Positions 34,369 through 43,397 of a stretch of 64,000 bases of DNA are shown in pieces (position 1 is the first letter of the stretch; every line of letters starts with the position of its first letter). Source of the DNA: Streptomyces griseoloalbus (lineage in GTDB: Bacteria > Actinomycetota > Actinomycetes > Streptomycetales > Streptomycetaceae); assembly GCA_014650015.1 (NCBI GenBank), contig BMUD01000022.1, positions 1 to 64,000 on the forward strand, given 5' to 3'. The notes under the pieces are model-generated. The model did no database searches and was not told where the DNA came from. It saw nothing but the letters and a program-made list of their open reading frames with translations. The position numbers and the translations under genes are program-made.

Positions 34369-34866
34369 ATGTCGTTCCTCCGCCGCCGCAGTGCCACCCC
34401 CGCCGGGCCCGACTTCGACGTACTGGCCATGGACCCGGGCGACTGGCCCGGCAATCTGGGTGCCGGACTGCTGCCCGCCCCCGACGGAAGCTGCCAGGGC
34501 GTCTTCCTGCGTTACGACCTGTTCGGCGGGCGTGGCCCCGCGATGGTCATCGGCAACCTGCCCGAGGGCTCCCCGGCCCGGGACGTCCCCGAGGGAGAGG
34601 TCCCCTTCGAGGTCGGGCAACTGCTGCTGGCGCTGGAGAACGACGAGGAGGTGACCGTCGTCGCAACCGAGGACGCGCCGGTGATGCAGGGCGACAACCT
34701 GCTGATCGTGCGCCGGGTCAAGCTCTCCGAGGGCCGGATCTCCTGCGTGCAGTTCGACCGCAGTGACAACGTCCTGGTGACCATCGCGGCCTGGGACCGC
34801 CCCATCACCGACGACCTGTACGCCCTCCTCAAGCCGCTGCCCGCGGAGCTGTTCCAGCAGGGCTGA
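34369..34866 (+). CDS. Conserved hypothetical protein, 165 residues
   Basis: A soluble protein of unknown function with no signal peptide or membrane span. Beta-rich segments alternate (GVFLRYDLFGGRGPAMVIGNLPEG; EVTVVATEDAPVMQGDNLLIVRRVKLSEGRISCVQFDRSDNVLVTIAAWDRP). The even pattern and acidic character suggest a single globular domain. The ATG at 34369 has only a weak upstream site. A good hairpin terminator follows at 34908-34934. The family is not one I can name; similar proteins seem common in Streptomyces. It follows the USP/CGNR pseudogene without an evident functional link. Confidence 0.72.
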   Translation: MSFLRRRSATPAGPDFDVLAMDPGDWPGNLGAGLLPAPDGSCQGVFLRYDLFGGRGPAMVIGNLPEGSPARDVPEGEVPFEVGQLLLALENDEEVTVVATEDAPVMQGDNLLIVRRVKLSEGRISCVQFDRSDNVLVTIAAWDRPITDDLYALLKPLPAELFQQG

Positions 34867-34907
34867 GACCACCCGTACGGCACAGGCGCCGCGTCCCGCG
34901 CGTGAGA

Positions 34908-34934
34908 GGGCCGGGTCCTCACGGGACCCGGCCC
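34908..34934. terminator. Bidirectional hairpin terminator
   Basis: Perfect 11-bp arms GGGCCGGGTCC (34908-34918) and GGACCCGGCCC (34924-34934) with a 5-nt loop, between the convergent 165-residue gene and the amidase gene. Confidence 0.8.
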
Positions 34935-34955
34935 CGGCTCCACCGCGCGGCGGTG

Positions 34956-36923
34956 CTACGACGGCTTCACCGTCACGTCCGCCGCCCGCACGAAGCCGAC
35001 CCGGTGGCCGAACTGGATCTCGTAGTACAGATCCCTGCCGGTCACCACCCGGTGCGAGGCCTCGTCGAAGGTCACCGCGTAGTAGTACTCGCCGGGCACC
35101 TTGCCCCCGGTCACGTACCTCTGGCCCTTCGGCAGTGTGTACGGCAGCGGGGACACCGCCTGGGCGGGAACCCCCTCCGGGTATGCCTCCTTCTCGGGGT
35201 AGGCGCGCCCGTACACCGGCACGGAGTCGAGTCCCTTGCGCGGGGTCACGACCAGGCCCTTCGCGGGCACCGCGGTCGGCTGCTTCCCCGGGTTCCTGAA
35301 CCAGGCCTTCTGACCCAGGTACCAGATGGCGGTCCAGTCGCCCCAGCGGCCGGCGACCGCGTACTGCTGGCCCGTGGACACCCGCGAGGACAGGTCGTTC
35401 ACCCCGGTGGTCGGGGCCGAGCCGAGTCCGACGTCCCTGATCAGCGGCGAGCTCTCGTCATGGTCGGAGTACAGCCGCACCGCGCTCGACCCGTGCGTCA
35501 CGCAGGGCTCGCCCGCGCTCTCGCAGCCGGTGAAGACCGGCCGGTTGGCGGCGTAGTCGGGTCGGATCGTCACCATGCCGGCGTTCTTGCCGCCCGTGGC
35601 CTCGAAGGGGCGGCCCAGCAGCTCGAAGTAGTGCGCCCAGTCCCAGTACGGGCCGGGGTCGGTGTGCATCCCGGGGATGGTCGCCGAGGTCGGCCCCGGC
35701 ACGGTGTCGTGGCCGAGGATGTGCTGCCGGTCCAGCGGGATGCCGTACTTCCCGGCGAGGTACTTCACCAGCCGCGCCGAGGACCGGTACATCGCCTCGG
35801 TGTACCAGGCGTCGGGCTCCGCCAGGAACCCCTCGTGCTCCAGACCGATCGACCCGGCGTTCACGTACCAGTTGCCCGCGTGCCAGGCGACGTCCTTCGC
35901 CTTCACGTGCTGGGCGATGTGACCGTCCGTGGAGCGCAGACTGTACTGCCAGGACACATAGGTGGGGTCCTGCACCATGTCGAGTACGCCCTCCCAGGCG
36001 CCCTCGGTGTCATGGACGACGATGTACCGGATCGGCTGCGAGGCGGGGCGGTTCCCCAGGTCGTGGTTGCCGTAGTCGCCGTCCCCGAACTCCTCGTAGG
36101 GTGCCGGGATCCACTCGCACGACACCGTCCTCGGGCACTCCGTCCCGGCGGCGGAGGCGGTACGCAGTCCGGCGCGCTCCAGGGTCGAGGTGTCGGGCGC
36201 GAGGTCCGGGCGGGCGTCCAGGGCGAGATGCTGCCCGGCGTCCGTGACCCGTGCCTCGCCGGCGCGGATCACCTCGTACACCTCGTGGGCGTACGCCGCC
36301 GCCGACGCGGTGTCGTCGGCGCCGGAGAAGAGAGCCACCGCCCCGTACCAGTCCGCCGGATCCCCGCTGGGCGGCTCGCCCAGCCGCCGCTGTGCGTCGG
36401 CCAGCAGCGCGGCGCCGCCCGCCACGTTCGCGGCCGGGTCCTCGCGCAGCCGTTCGGGGCTCAGCCCGGTCAGCCGGGCCGCCCTCGGCAAGGTGGTGAG
36501 CCGCGCCGGGAGTTCGGCGGTGCGCGGTGCCCGCGCCTCGGGACGCAGCGGCGGTCGGGCGTCGTCACCGCGCGGGTCCTCCGTGCCCTCGCCGTGGTGG
36601 TCGGCGGCGGCGAGCGCGGTGCGGGCGTCCGTGAGATGCATCGGTCCGTAGCCGCCGGTCACGCTCGGGGCGCCGCCGTGCGCGTCCCAGCGGGACTGCA
36701 GATAGGAGACGCCCAGCAGCACGCTCGGCGGCACGTCGTACGCGGCGGCCGCGTCGGTGAACGCCTGCTGGAGCCGGGCGGTGTCCGGCAGCCGGGCCTC
36801 GGACGGAGCCGCGCCCAGCAGGGGCAGCGTCAACGCGGCCGCGGCCGCGGCGCAGACGGCGGCCCGGACGGCACGTCGAGGCGGCCCGGCCGCACGGCCG
36901 GGTTCGGTGGCGAGTTCTCGCAA
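34956..36923 (-). CDS. Secreted N-acetylmuramoyl-L-alanine amidase
   Basis: 655 residues. The start is a TTG at 36923, supported by AGGAGG 7 nt upstream, and leads directly into a signal peptide (VRAAVCAAAAAALTLPLLGAAPSEA). Residues ~45-220 resemble an amidase-associated helical domain (LLGVSYLQSRWDAHGG). The central amidase_2/PGRP domain shows VVHDTEGAWEG, HIAQHVKAKDVAWHAGN, GLEHEGFL, ILGHDTVPG and GMHTDPGPYWDW, containing the zinc His residues. The C-terminal ~200 residues form SH3-like/wall-binding repeats (WGDWTAIWYLGQKAWF). It should cleave peptidoglycan stems outside the cell. Monocistronic, with a terminator shared with the convergent gene. Confidence 0.9.
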   Translation of the reverse strand: MRELATEPGRAAGPPRRAVRAAVCAAAAAALTLPLLGAAPSEARLPDTARLQQAFTDAAAAYDVPPSVLLGVSYLQSRWDAHGGAPSVTGGYGPMHLTDARTALAAADHHGEGTEDPRGDDARPPLRPEARAPRTAELPARLTTLPRAARLTGLSPERLREDPAANVAGGAALLADAQRRLGEPPSGDPADWYGAVALFSGADDTASAAAYAHEVYEVIRAGEARVTDAGQHLALDARPDLAPDTSTLERAGLRTASAAGTECPRTVSCEWIPAPYEEFGDGDYGNHDLGNRPASQPIRYIVVHDTEGAWEGVLDMVQDPTYVSWQYSLRSTDGHIAQHVKAKDVAWHAGNWYVNAGSIGLEHEGFLAEPDAWYTEAMYRSSARLVKYLAGKYGIPLDRQHILGHDTVPGPTSATIPGMHTDPGPYWDWAHYFELLGRPFEATGGKNAGMVTIRPDYAANRPVFTGCESAGEPCVTHGSSAVRLYSDHDESSPLIRDVGLGSAPTTGVNDLSSRVSTGQQYAVAGRWGDWTAIWYLGQKAWFRNPGKQPTAVPAKGLVVTPRKGLDSVPVYGRAYPEKEAYPEGVPAQAVSPLPYTLPKGQRYVTGGKVPGEYYYAVTFDEASHRVVTGRDLYYEIQFGHRVGFVRAADVTVKPS

Positions 36924-37146
36924 TGCAGCCTCCTGGGACGGTCGGGCACGATGCGCCGCACGGAGCCGAGCGGTGCGTCAGTGGTACCGGTCAGCCGATA
37001 ATCCGTCAATCATGTCCAGGGAGGCGTGATGTTCCTCGTCAATCGGGGTGTGCGGGAGTTTCGCGGCGACGGCCGCGAGGCCTGCGACGCGTCAGTGGCG
37101 TACACCAATGGCCCCGTCCGGCACTTCCGGTCGCGGACACACGAAA

Positions 37147-37182
37147 GTCCGCGGTGCGCCCCCGCCGGAGCGCACCGCGGAC
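37147..37182 (-). terminator. Intrinsic terminator after phosphotransferase gene
   Basis: A perfect 13-bp stem (GTCCGCGGTGCGC, GCGCACCGCGGAC) with a 10-nt loop. Read on the minus strand it begins 12 bp after the phosphotransferase stop and is followed by TTTCGTG, a short U-rich tail. Confidence 0.8.
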
Positions 37183-37194
37183 CGTCCGTCGCCG

Positions 37195-38331
37195 TCAGCG
37201 AGTACCGACCGCCGCGCGCACGGCCCGGCGGGCCAGCTGGCAGTCGTCGTGCAGCCGCCGCAGCAGCAGCCGCTGTTCCTCGCCGGACGGGGCGCCGCCC
37301 GGGTGGGCCGCTCCCGGTGCCGGGGCCGTGTCCTGCATCGAGCGCTGCACGGCCGTCTCGTAGGTGCGGATCTCCCGGGTCAGCACCAGCATCAGATTCA
37401 CCAGGAAGGCGTCACGCGAGGCGGGACCGGCCGACTGGGCGATCTGGCTGATCTGACGCCGCGCCACCGGCGCGTCCCCGAGGACCGACCACAGGGTCGC
37501 CAGGTCGTACCCCGGCAGGTACCAGCCCGCGTGCTCCCAGTCCACCAGCACGGGACCGGCCGGGGAGATCAGGATGTTCGACAGCAGGGCGTCGCCGTGG
37601 CAGAACTGGCCCAGGCCCTGCCGCCCGGTCGCGAGCGCGATGCCGTGCAGCAGTTTCTGCAGGTCGCCGAGGTCCCGGTCGGTGAGCAGTCCCAGCTCGT
37701 GGTACCGGGAGATACGGGCCGCGTAGTCCAGCGGCGCGTCGAACGTCCCGGCCGGCGGCCGCCAGGAGTTCAGCCGGCAGATCGCGCCGAGTGCCGCCCT
37801 GATGTCCGCCCGCGGTGGTGCCTCGACCGGGTGCCGCTGGAGCGCCGCCACCCGGCCGGGCAGCCGCTCGATCACCAGCGTGCAATTGTCCGGATCCGCC
37901 GCGATCAGCCGGGGCACCCGCACGGGCGGGCGGTGCCGGACGAACGAGCGGTATGCCGCTATTTCATGGCGGATCCGCTCGCTCCATGCGGGGGAGTGGT
38001 CCAGTAAGCACTTGGCGACCGCGGTGTTCCGGCCGGCGGATCCGACCAGGAGGACGGACCGGCCGGTGCGGCGCAGTACCTGGACCGGGGTGAACTCCGG
38101 GCAGATGCGGTGCACCGACGCGATCGCCGTGCGCAGCTGGGCGCCCTGGGGACCGGACAGATCGAGCCTCCCGCTGAGCGGCTGGGTGCCCGGTCCCGCG
38201 GTGCGCCGTACGTTGCCCGCGCCGAGCACGGGGGGCGCCGGGCGCGCGGGGGCGAGGTAGGGGCCGTTGTCCGACGGACGCGGACGCAGCGGCCGGGGCG
38301 GGGCGGACACGGAGGACGATGCTGCGTACAT
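37195..38331 (-). CDS. Aminoglycoside phosphotransferase/choline kinase-fold protein
   Basis: 378 residues of the APH kinase-like fold. After a low-complexity Pro-rich N-terminus come the nucleotide-binding half ([25 protein letters not shown]) and the catalytic loop with Brenner motif [13 protein letters not shown], then the metal-binding [21 protein letters not shown]. These residues predict ATP-dependent phosphorylation of a small hydroxylated molecule; resistance function is not implied. The ATG at 38331 has no strong ribosome site. A robust terminator follows. It is divergent from the NsdA-like gene, sharing a 234-bp upstream region that contains phased repeats. Confidence 0.83.
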   Translation of the reverse strand: MYAASSSVSAPPRPLRPRPSDNGPYLAPARPAPPVLGAGNVRRTAGPGTQPLSGRLDLSGPQGAQLRTAIASVHRICPEFTPVQVLRRTGRSVLLVGSAGRNTAVAKCLLDHSPAWSERIRHEIAAYRSFVRHRPPVRVPRLIAADPDNCTLVIERLPGRVAALQRHPVEAPPRADIRAALGAICRLNSWRPPAGTFDAPLDYAARISRYHELGLLTDRDLGDLQKLLHGIALATGRQGLGQFCHGDALLSNILISPAGPVLVDWEHAGWYLPGYDLATLWSVLGDAPVARRQISQIAQSAGPASRDAFLVNLMLVLTREIRTYETAVQRSMQDTAPAPGAAHPGGAPSGEEQRLLLRRLHDDCQLARRAVRAAVGTR

Positions 38332-38464
38332 GGGTGATACAGATCCCTTCGTGTGCCTGCGACGTCATCGCACCACCCGGCCCGGCCGCCCGGGCGCACC
38401 CTGGGGAATGTTCCTGCGGCGACGGGGTCGTGGTGGCGCGTTCCTACTCGACACCCGATGTCCC

Positions 38465-38505
38465 CTGGCACACCATCTGGCGCACCCTGGCGAACCCTGG
38501 CGAAT
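38465..38505. repeat. Phased direct repeats CTGGCGnAC
   Basis: Four near-identical units, CTGGCACAC (38465), CTGGCGCAC (38477), CTGGCGAAC (38487) and CTGGCGAAT (38497), spaced 12, 10 and 10 bp, i.e. about one helical turn apart. They lie ~60 bp before the NsdA-like start. A cooperative operator is the likely reading. Confidence 0.5.
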
Positions 38506-38565
38506 AGTCGCCCGGCAACCCGCACCGGGCTACTGTCAACTCAGCCGAGAACCTGGGGGCTTGAC

Positions 38566-40059
38566 GTGAGCGGACAACCCAACACCCGGCTCTCGGACCT
38601 GTTCGGCCTGGCCGGCTGGTCCAAGGGCGAACTCGCGAGGCTGGTCAACCGGCAGGCGGCGGCCATGGGCCACCCCCAGCTGGCGACCGACACCTCCCGG
38701 GTGCGGCGGTGGATCGACATGGGAGAGATCCCGCGCGATCCCGTGCCGCGGGTGCTGGCGGCTCTGTTCACCGAGCGTCTCGGCCGTGTCGTGACCATCG
38801 AGGATCTCGGTCTGGTCCGGCACGGGCGTACGGGGAAACGGCCACGCGACGGGAGTACGCAACATCCCGACGGAGTGCCGTGGGCGCCCGAGCGGACAGC
38901 CGAGGTCCTCACCGAATTCACGGGAATGGACCTCATGCTCAACCGACGCGGCTTGGTGGGCGCGGGCGCCGCGCTCACCGCGGGATCCGCACTCAGCAGT
39001 GCCATGCACGAGTGGCTGCACACCGATCCGGCCCTCACCGCCGACGCTCCCCGACTCGACAACCCCCTGCACGCCGACCCCGCCGGGTTCGACCGTTACG
39101 AGGCCGCTCCCATCGGGTCGCAGGAGATCGAGGAACTCGAGCGTTCCGTGGAGGTGTTCCGCGCCTGGGACGCCGCCCGCGGAGGCGGCCTCCAGCGCAA
39201 GGCGGTGGTCGGCCAGCTCAACGAGGTGGGCGGTATGCTCGCCTACCGCCATCCCCCCCACCTCCAGCGGCGCCTGTGGGGCGTCGCCGCCAACCTCGCC
39301 GTCCTCGCCGGCTGGATGTCGCACGACGTCGGCCTGGAACCCACGGCCCAGAAGTACTTCGTGATCGCCGCCCACGCGGCCCGGGAGGGCGGCGACCGGC
39401 CGCGCGCCGGTGAGGCGCTGTCCCGGGCGGCGCGTCAGATGGTGCACCTCGGCCGGCCCGACGAGGCGATGGACCTGATGAAGCTCGCCCAGTCCGGTTC
39501 CGGTGAGGAGGTGCTGCCGCGTACCCGGGCGATGTTCCACACCATCGAGGCCTGGGCGCAGGCGTCCATGGGCAGGGGCCAGGCGATGCGTCGCACGCTG
39601 GGCCGCGCCGAGGACCTCTTCGTCTCCGACAAGTCCGATCTGGAGCCGCCGGACTGGATGCAGACCTTCAAGGACGAGGATCTGTACGGCATGCAGGCTC
39701 TGGCCTACCGCACGCTGGCCGAGTTCGAGCCCGGTGCGGCGGCGCACGCCCAGCACTACGCGGAGAAGGCCCTGTCCCTGCGCGTCGACGGGCGGGAGCG
39801 GTCGAAGATCTTCGACCATCTGTCCATGGCCTCCGCCTGCTTCATCGCGGACGACCCCGAACAGGCCGACCGGTACGCGCGCCTGGCCCTGATGTCGATG
39901 GGCTCCAACTCCTCGCGCCGCACCTGGGACCGGCTGCGCCAGATGTACCGGCTCACCGCCGAATACGCCTCGTATCCGAAGATCCAGGAACTCAGGGAGG
40001 AGATCAAACTGGCGCTGCCCAAGCCCAGGGGCAAGGGCGGTACCAGCGCGCAGGCGTGA
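38566..40059 (+). CDS. NsdA-like pleiotropic regulator
   Basis: A 497-residue protein similar to NsdA, a Streptomyces protein known to repress development and antibiotic production. The N-terminus is an HTH-like module (LFGLAGWSKGELARLVNRQAAAMGHPQLATDTSRVRRWIDMGEIPRDPVPRVLAALFTERLG). The segment LMLNRRGLVGAGAALTAGSAL follows near residue 125. The C-terminal ~330 residues are helical and TPR-like (ALSRAARQMVHLGRPDEAMDLMKLAQ; AQHYAEKALSLR). GTG 38566 is preceded by a GGGGG tract and CTTGAC. Whether this is NsdA itself or a paralogue depends on synteny that the window does not show. Phased repeats upstream suggest regulation, perhaps auto-regulation. Confidence 0.83.
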   Translation: MSGQPNTRLSDLFGLAGWSKGELARLVNRQAAAMGHPQLATDTSRVRRWIDMGEIPRDPVPRVLAALFTERLGRVVTIEDLGLVRHGRTGKRPRDGSTQHPDGVPWAPERTAEVLTEFTGMDLMLNRRGLVGAGAALTAGSALSSAMHEWLHTDPALTADAPRLDNPLHADPAGFDRYEAAPIGSQEIEELERSVEVFRAWDAARGGGLQRKAVVGQLNEVGGMLAYRHPPHLQRRLWGVAANLAVLAGWMSHDVGLEPTAQKYFVIAAHAAREGGDRPRAGEALSRAARQMVHLGRPDEAMDLMKLAQSGSGEEVLPRTRAMFHTIEAWAQASMGRGQAMRRTLGRAEDLFVSDKSDLEPPDWMQTFKDEDLYGMQALAYRTLAEFEPGAAAHAQHYAEKALSLRVDGRERSKIFDHLSMASACFIADDPEQADRYARLALMSMGSNSSRRTWDRLRQMYRLTAEYASYPKIQELREEIKLALPKPRGKGGTSAQA

Positions 40060-40083
40060 AAGGTTCGGGTCTTCATGGGGTCG

Positions 40084-41493
40084 CTACGCGGTGACCCGGG
40101 CCACGAGCACACAGGCGTCGTCCTGACGCTCTCCTTCTCCGAACTCCCTCATCACCGCCCGGACGCAGTCCTGCGCGGTGGCGGCCCCGGCGAACCGGGG
40201 TGCCAGGCCGAGGAGTCGGTGGACGGCTGTGCTTCCGGCGTGTCCGGGCACCAGTCCGTCGGTGTGCAGCAGCAGCAGATCGCCGACCTCGAGGGTCTCC
40301 TCGGCCTGTCCGTAGGAGGCGCCCGAGGTGGCGCCGAGCAGTACGCCCTGCGGGGCGTCCAGCGCACGCCCCGTCCCGCCGCGGAACAGCAGCGGGACGG
40401 GGTGTCCTGCCTGCGCCCACAGCAGTGAGCGGGTCTCGGGCCGGTAGCGCAGGCAGACGGCACTGCCCAGGGCCGGCTGCGTGGCGGTGTCCAGTAAGCG
40501 GTTGAGACAGGCCAGCAGCGGGCCCGGGTCGGTGCCGGTCATCGCCATGCCCCGCACGGCGCCGAGCAGCATCGCCATGCCCGTGGCCGCGCCGACCCCG
40601 TGCCCGGTCAGCTCGCCGACGCTGAGCAGCGTCGCACCGTCGGACAGGTCGAGGGCGTCGTACCAGTCGCCGCCGATCGGGGCGTCGGCCGACGGCGACA
40701 GGTGGGCGGCGGCGAGGTCCAGGGTCCGCGAACCGGCGTGCGGGAGCCGCAGGGGGCCGCGCCGCGGTGCCAGCACGGCCTCCTGCAACTCGACCGCGAG
40801 CCGGTGCTCGGTCCGCGCGGCGGCGTGCCGCTGGTGGTGCAGCGAGTCACGGGTCTCGCTCACCGCCCGTCGGCAGCTGCGCAGTTCGCTGACGTCGCGC
40901 AGTACGGCCCACATCGAGGCGGTGCTGCCGTCGGCACCGAGTACCGGTTCGCCCATCATGTGCACGGTCCGTACGCCGTCGCCCGGGCGTACGACGCGGA
41001 ACTCCCCGTCGATGGGGCGGGCGTCGACCAGGCAGCCCGTGACCATCGCGGTCAGCCCGGGCCGGTCCTCGTCGAGCACCAGCGAGGGCAGTTCGTCGAG
41101 GGTGAGCGGGGGAGCGGCCGGGTCGCGGCCCAGGATGCGGTACAGCTCCGTGGACCAACTCACCTCGTCCGTCAGCAGGTTCCACTCCGCGCTGCCGACC
41201 CGGCTGAGCAGGGAGCCGGACCGCGGTGCGGGCGGCGCGACCGAGTCCGGCACGGGCACCGGGTCGTCGCGCAGCTGCGCCAGGTGCTGGTCCAGGTCGT
41301 CGAGCTGGTGCACCGCCAGGTCGTACAGCGCCCGCCGCCAGCGTTCGCGCGGGTCCCTTCCGTCGGCCGGGGTGTCGCGCCGTACGGCGTCCACCTCGCC
41401 CTTGAGCCGCCGGGTCTGCGAGATGAGCGCGTCGACCGGGCCGCTTCCTGGCGGCTGCGCGGCCGGGCGGTCCGCGGAGAGGTGGGACGGCAT
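40084..41493 (-). CDS. PAS-domain PP2C (SpoIIE) protein phosphatase
   Basis: 469 residues. An N-terminal coiled-coil-prone stretch is followed by a PAS domain at about 95-215 (SAEWNLLTDEVSWSTELYRILGRDP...EFRVVRPGDGVRTVHMMGEPV), then a linker helix (SETRDSLHHQRHAAARTEHRLAVELQEAVLA), then a SpoIIE/RsbU-type phosphatase: HLSPSADAPIGGDWYDALDLSDG, LSVGELTGHGVGAATGMAML and ERQDDACVLVARV. The first metal Asp (GGDWYDA) is present; the second site reads GELTGHG where Asp (GDxxGHG) is usual. Such proteins dephosphorylate anti-anti-sigma factors. ATG 41493 follows GGAG. No STAS or HATPase partner is adjacent. Confidence 0.88.
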   Translation of the reverse strand: MPSHLSADRPAAQPPGSGPVDALISQTRRLKGEVDAVRRDTPADGRDPRERWRRALYDLAVHQLDDLDQHLAQLRDDPVPVPDSVAPPAPRSGSLLSRVGSAEWNLLTDEVSWSTELYRILGRDPAAPPLTLDELPSLVLDEDRPGLTAMVTGCLVDARPIDGEFRVVRPGDGVRTVHMMGEPVLGADGSTASMWAVLRDVSELRSCRRAVSETRDSLHHQRHAAARTEHRLAVELQEAVLAPRRGPLRLPHAGSRTLDLAAAHLSPSADAPIGGDWYDALDLSDGATLLSVGELTGHGVGAATGMAMLLGAVRGMAMTGTDPGPLLACLNRLLDTATQPALGSAVCLRYRPETRSLLWAQAGHPVPLLFRGGTGRALDAPQGVLLGATSGASYGQAEETLEVGDLLLLHTDGLVPGHAGSTAVHRLLGLAPRFAGAATAQDCVRAVMREFGEGERQDDACVLVARVTA

Positions 41494-41788
41494 GACGCAC
41501 TCCGATGCGGGGACGATACGGCCTTCAGGCGGACGGAGGGACCGTAACGACTGTCGCACAGCCCGCGACGCCCTGTAAGGAATTCGGCAACACACGATAA
41601 GGCGGTGCCGACGGCATATGCCACCGTCTTCACCCGGTTACCCCGGGATATACGTCAGAACTCGATCGGCGCATCAACTCCCATGATACGCAAGTGATGT
41701 GACGTACCGTCGGGCGCACCGTTCTCGCTCATTCACACGTTCGACGATCGGCTCTTTGTTCGTGAAGTGACCGGCGGGTCGCCCCGGT
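41494..41788. other. Intergenic region between phosphatase and baeRF3 genes
   Basis: Nearly 300 bp that are clearly less G+C-rich than average, with stretches such as GATATACGTCAGAA and TTGTTCGTGAAGTG. No frame has convincing codon bias. It should contain the phosphatase promoter; I could not fix -35/-10 boxes with confidence. Confidence 0.4.
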
Positions 41789-42883
41789 CTAGTAGCGCAG
41801 TACGCCCGCCATCCCGTCCGCGTCACCAAGGGTGCCGTCCGGGACGAAGCGGACCTCGGCACCGGTCTTCAGGCACTGCTCGACGATCTCGTCCACGATG
41901 TCCTCGTGGGCGTCCAGGTCGCCGTCCTCGGCGATGACCAGATGGTCACCGGCGTCGCGAACCGTGATCCGGTAGTTCTCCTCGACGGCCAGCAGCCGGA
42001 CGCGGCCCTCCCGGGCGCTCTGCCACAGCTCGTCCACCCCGGCCGCGAACTCCTTGCGCCCCCGGGCCGATTCCAGGGACCGGGCCACGTCCTCGGTGCT
42101 CTTGCGGGCCTCGGCCTCGAGCACCGGCCGCACGGCCTGCCACACCGCCTCGTGCGTGCCGTGCGCCAGCCCGCCGTGCTGGATGTGCACCGCGTCCCTG
42201 GCCACACTGCCGGCCTCGCACAGCAGGGACAGGGCGGCGGGCTCACCGGTGACGTACAACGGCCGCGGATGGACGCGCAGGAGCCGGCCCATCGCGGTGT
42301 CGGCGTCGCGCAGGAACGTGCGGGTGCCCTCGTCACGGAAGGCGCTCGGCTGGTCGCCGATCTGCTCCTGCCGCTCGGGGTCGAAGTTCGGCGCCTCCCG
42401 GGTCAGCGGGAAGCCGCCCGCGCGTTCCTCGGCGACCCGGTCCACGCCGCCGCTCCACAGGGTGACCCGGTCGGCGGACACGGACAGCACCCAGAACGGC
42501 CGTTCCGCCGTACGGGCGGAGACGAGGTTGCGGGTCAGGAAGGTGTCGGACAGGACGACCCGCTCGGGCACGGGCCGGGCGAGCGACCACACCTGGTGCT
42601 CGCCCGGGGCGGCGAAGATGACCAGACCGTCCTCGGAGTGCGCCAGGTCGACCTCGGCCAGCGCCCGGTCGAGCTGCCGGGCCACGTCGGTGCGCCGGTC
42701 CCGGGTGACCGCGGGGTCGGCCTCCAGCTTCTTCTTGGCCTCGGCCACCACATTGCGCAGCCTGACCGCGTCCTGGGCGTTGAGGGGCTCGCGCCGGTGC
42801 GTCGGCGTCAGCACGGACACCGCGGGGTAGGGGCGCGGGCGACGAAGCTCGGCAAGGGTCGCGGGACTCAGATCGTGCTCCAT
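41789..42883 (-). CDS. baeRF3-domain protein (release-factor-like fold)
   Basis: 364 residues matching the bacterial archaeo-eukaryotic release factor family 3 (often labelled chemotaxis protein by mistake). Diagnostic stretches are PAVSVLTPTHRREPLNAQDAVRLRNVVAEAKKKLE near the N-terminus, ALAEVDLAHSEDGLVIFAAPGEHQVW, and the C-terminal LLAVEENYRITVRDAGDHLVIAEDGDLDAHEDIVDEIVEQCLKTGAEVRFVPDGTL. The family is proposed to act on ribosomes or RNA but no activity is established. ATG 42883 lies in the minus-strand context GTGCTGTC without a strong ribosome site. It is divergent from a small hypothetical gene. Confidence 0.85.
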   Translation of the reverse strand: MEHDLSPATLAELRRPRPYPAVSVLTPTHRREPLNAQDAVRLRNVVAEAKKKLEADPAVTRDRRTDVARQLDRALAEVDLAHSEDGLVIFAAPGEHQVWSLARPVPERVVLSDTFLTRNLVSARTAERPFWVLSVSADRVTLWSGGVDRVAEERAGGFPLTREAPNFDPERQEQIGDQPSAFRDEGTRTFLRDADTAMGRLLRVHPRPLYVTGEPAALSLLCEAGSVARDAVHIQHGGLAHGTHEAVWQAVRPVLEAEARKSTEDVARSLESARGRKEFAAGVDELWQSAREGRVRLLAVEENYRITVRDAGDHLVIAEDGDLDAHEDIVDEIVEQCLKTGAEVRFVPDGTLGDADGMAGVLRY

Positions 42884-42994
42884 GACAGCACCATAGGGCG
42901 GAATGTCCGGCAGGGCATTTGGGGCGAAGTCACCGGGCGCGAAGTGGGGGCCGGGGCGGTGGCGGGTGCAGCCTGGTGGGGGAGGTGACCGTCG

Positions 42995-43393
42995 ATGGCA
43001 CACCTGGTCGTGGAAGGGCGGGCGGACGCGCGGACCGTCGTCGTCCGGTTGTCCTGGTGGGAAGCGCTCGTGGCCCGCCGCCGTGCGGTGCGCGTCCCCG
43101 TGTCCGAGGTGAGGGCGACCGGCGTGGAACCCGACTGGTGGCGCGCGATGCGCGGCACGCCGGTCACCGGCCGCTGTCGTCCCGGACGGTTCTGCGTGGG
43201 AGAGCGGGAGCATCCCTTCGGCCGGGACTTCGTGGCCGTGCGGGCGGGCGTGCCGGCGGTGGTCGTGGACCTCCGGCATCCGGTGCCGTTCGTCCGGCTC
43301 GCCGTCTCCGTGCCCGACGCCGGGGAGGCCGCGAGGACGCTGCGGCGGCACAGCGGCCTCGGCGGCGAGCCCGGTTCCGCGGGGGCCGGGTAG
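42995..43393 (+). CDS. Hypothetical protein, 132 residues (PH-like fold suspected)
   Basis: A compact soluble protein. The sequence AHLVVEGRADARTVVVRLSWWEALVARRRAVRVPVSEVRATGVEPDWW, then FCVGEREHPFGRDFVAVRAGVPAVVVDL and FVRLAVSVPDAGEAARTLRR has the strand-rich body plus C-terminal helix of bacterial PH-like domains, a suggestion from pattern only. No membrane segment or catalytic motif is visible. ATG 42995 has a very good GGGGGAGG site. The gene is convergent, 4 bp apart, with the TAP-like peptidase gene. Confidence 0.7.
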   Translation: MAHLVVEGRADARTVVVRLSWWEALVARRRAVRVPVSEVRATGVEPDWWRAMRGTPVTGRCRPGRFCVGEREHPFGRDFVAVRAGVPAVVVDLRHPVPFVRLAVSVPDAGEAARTLRRHSGLGGEPGSAGAG

Positions 43394-43397
43394 CCGG

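Noticed and set aside
37029-37451. Small + strand gene starting ATGTTCCTC with GGGAGG
   Set aside because: Beyond about 30 codons it becomes antisense to the phosphotransferase gene with shadow composition, and it crosses a strong terminator.
38465-38505. Short phased repeats as CRISPR or a replication iteron set
   Set aside because: Units are 9-10 bp with no spacers and no Rep or Cas gene nearby; an operator fits better.
41674-41862. 62-codon minus frame in the phosphatase/baeRF3 gap
   Set aside because: No codon bias, no ribosome site, overlaps the end of the baeRF3 gene.
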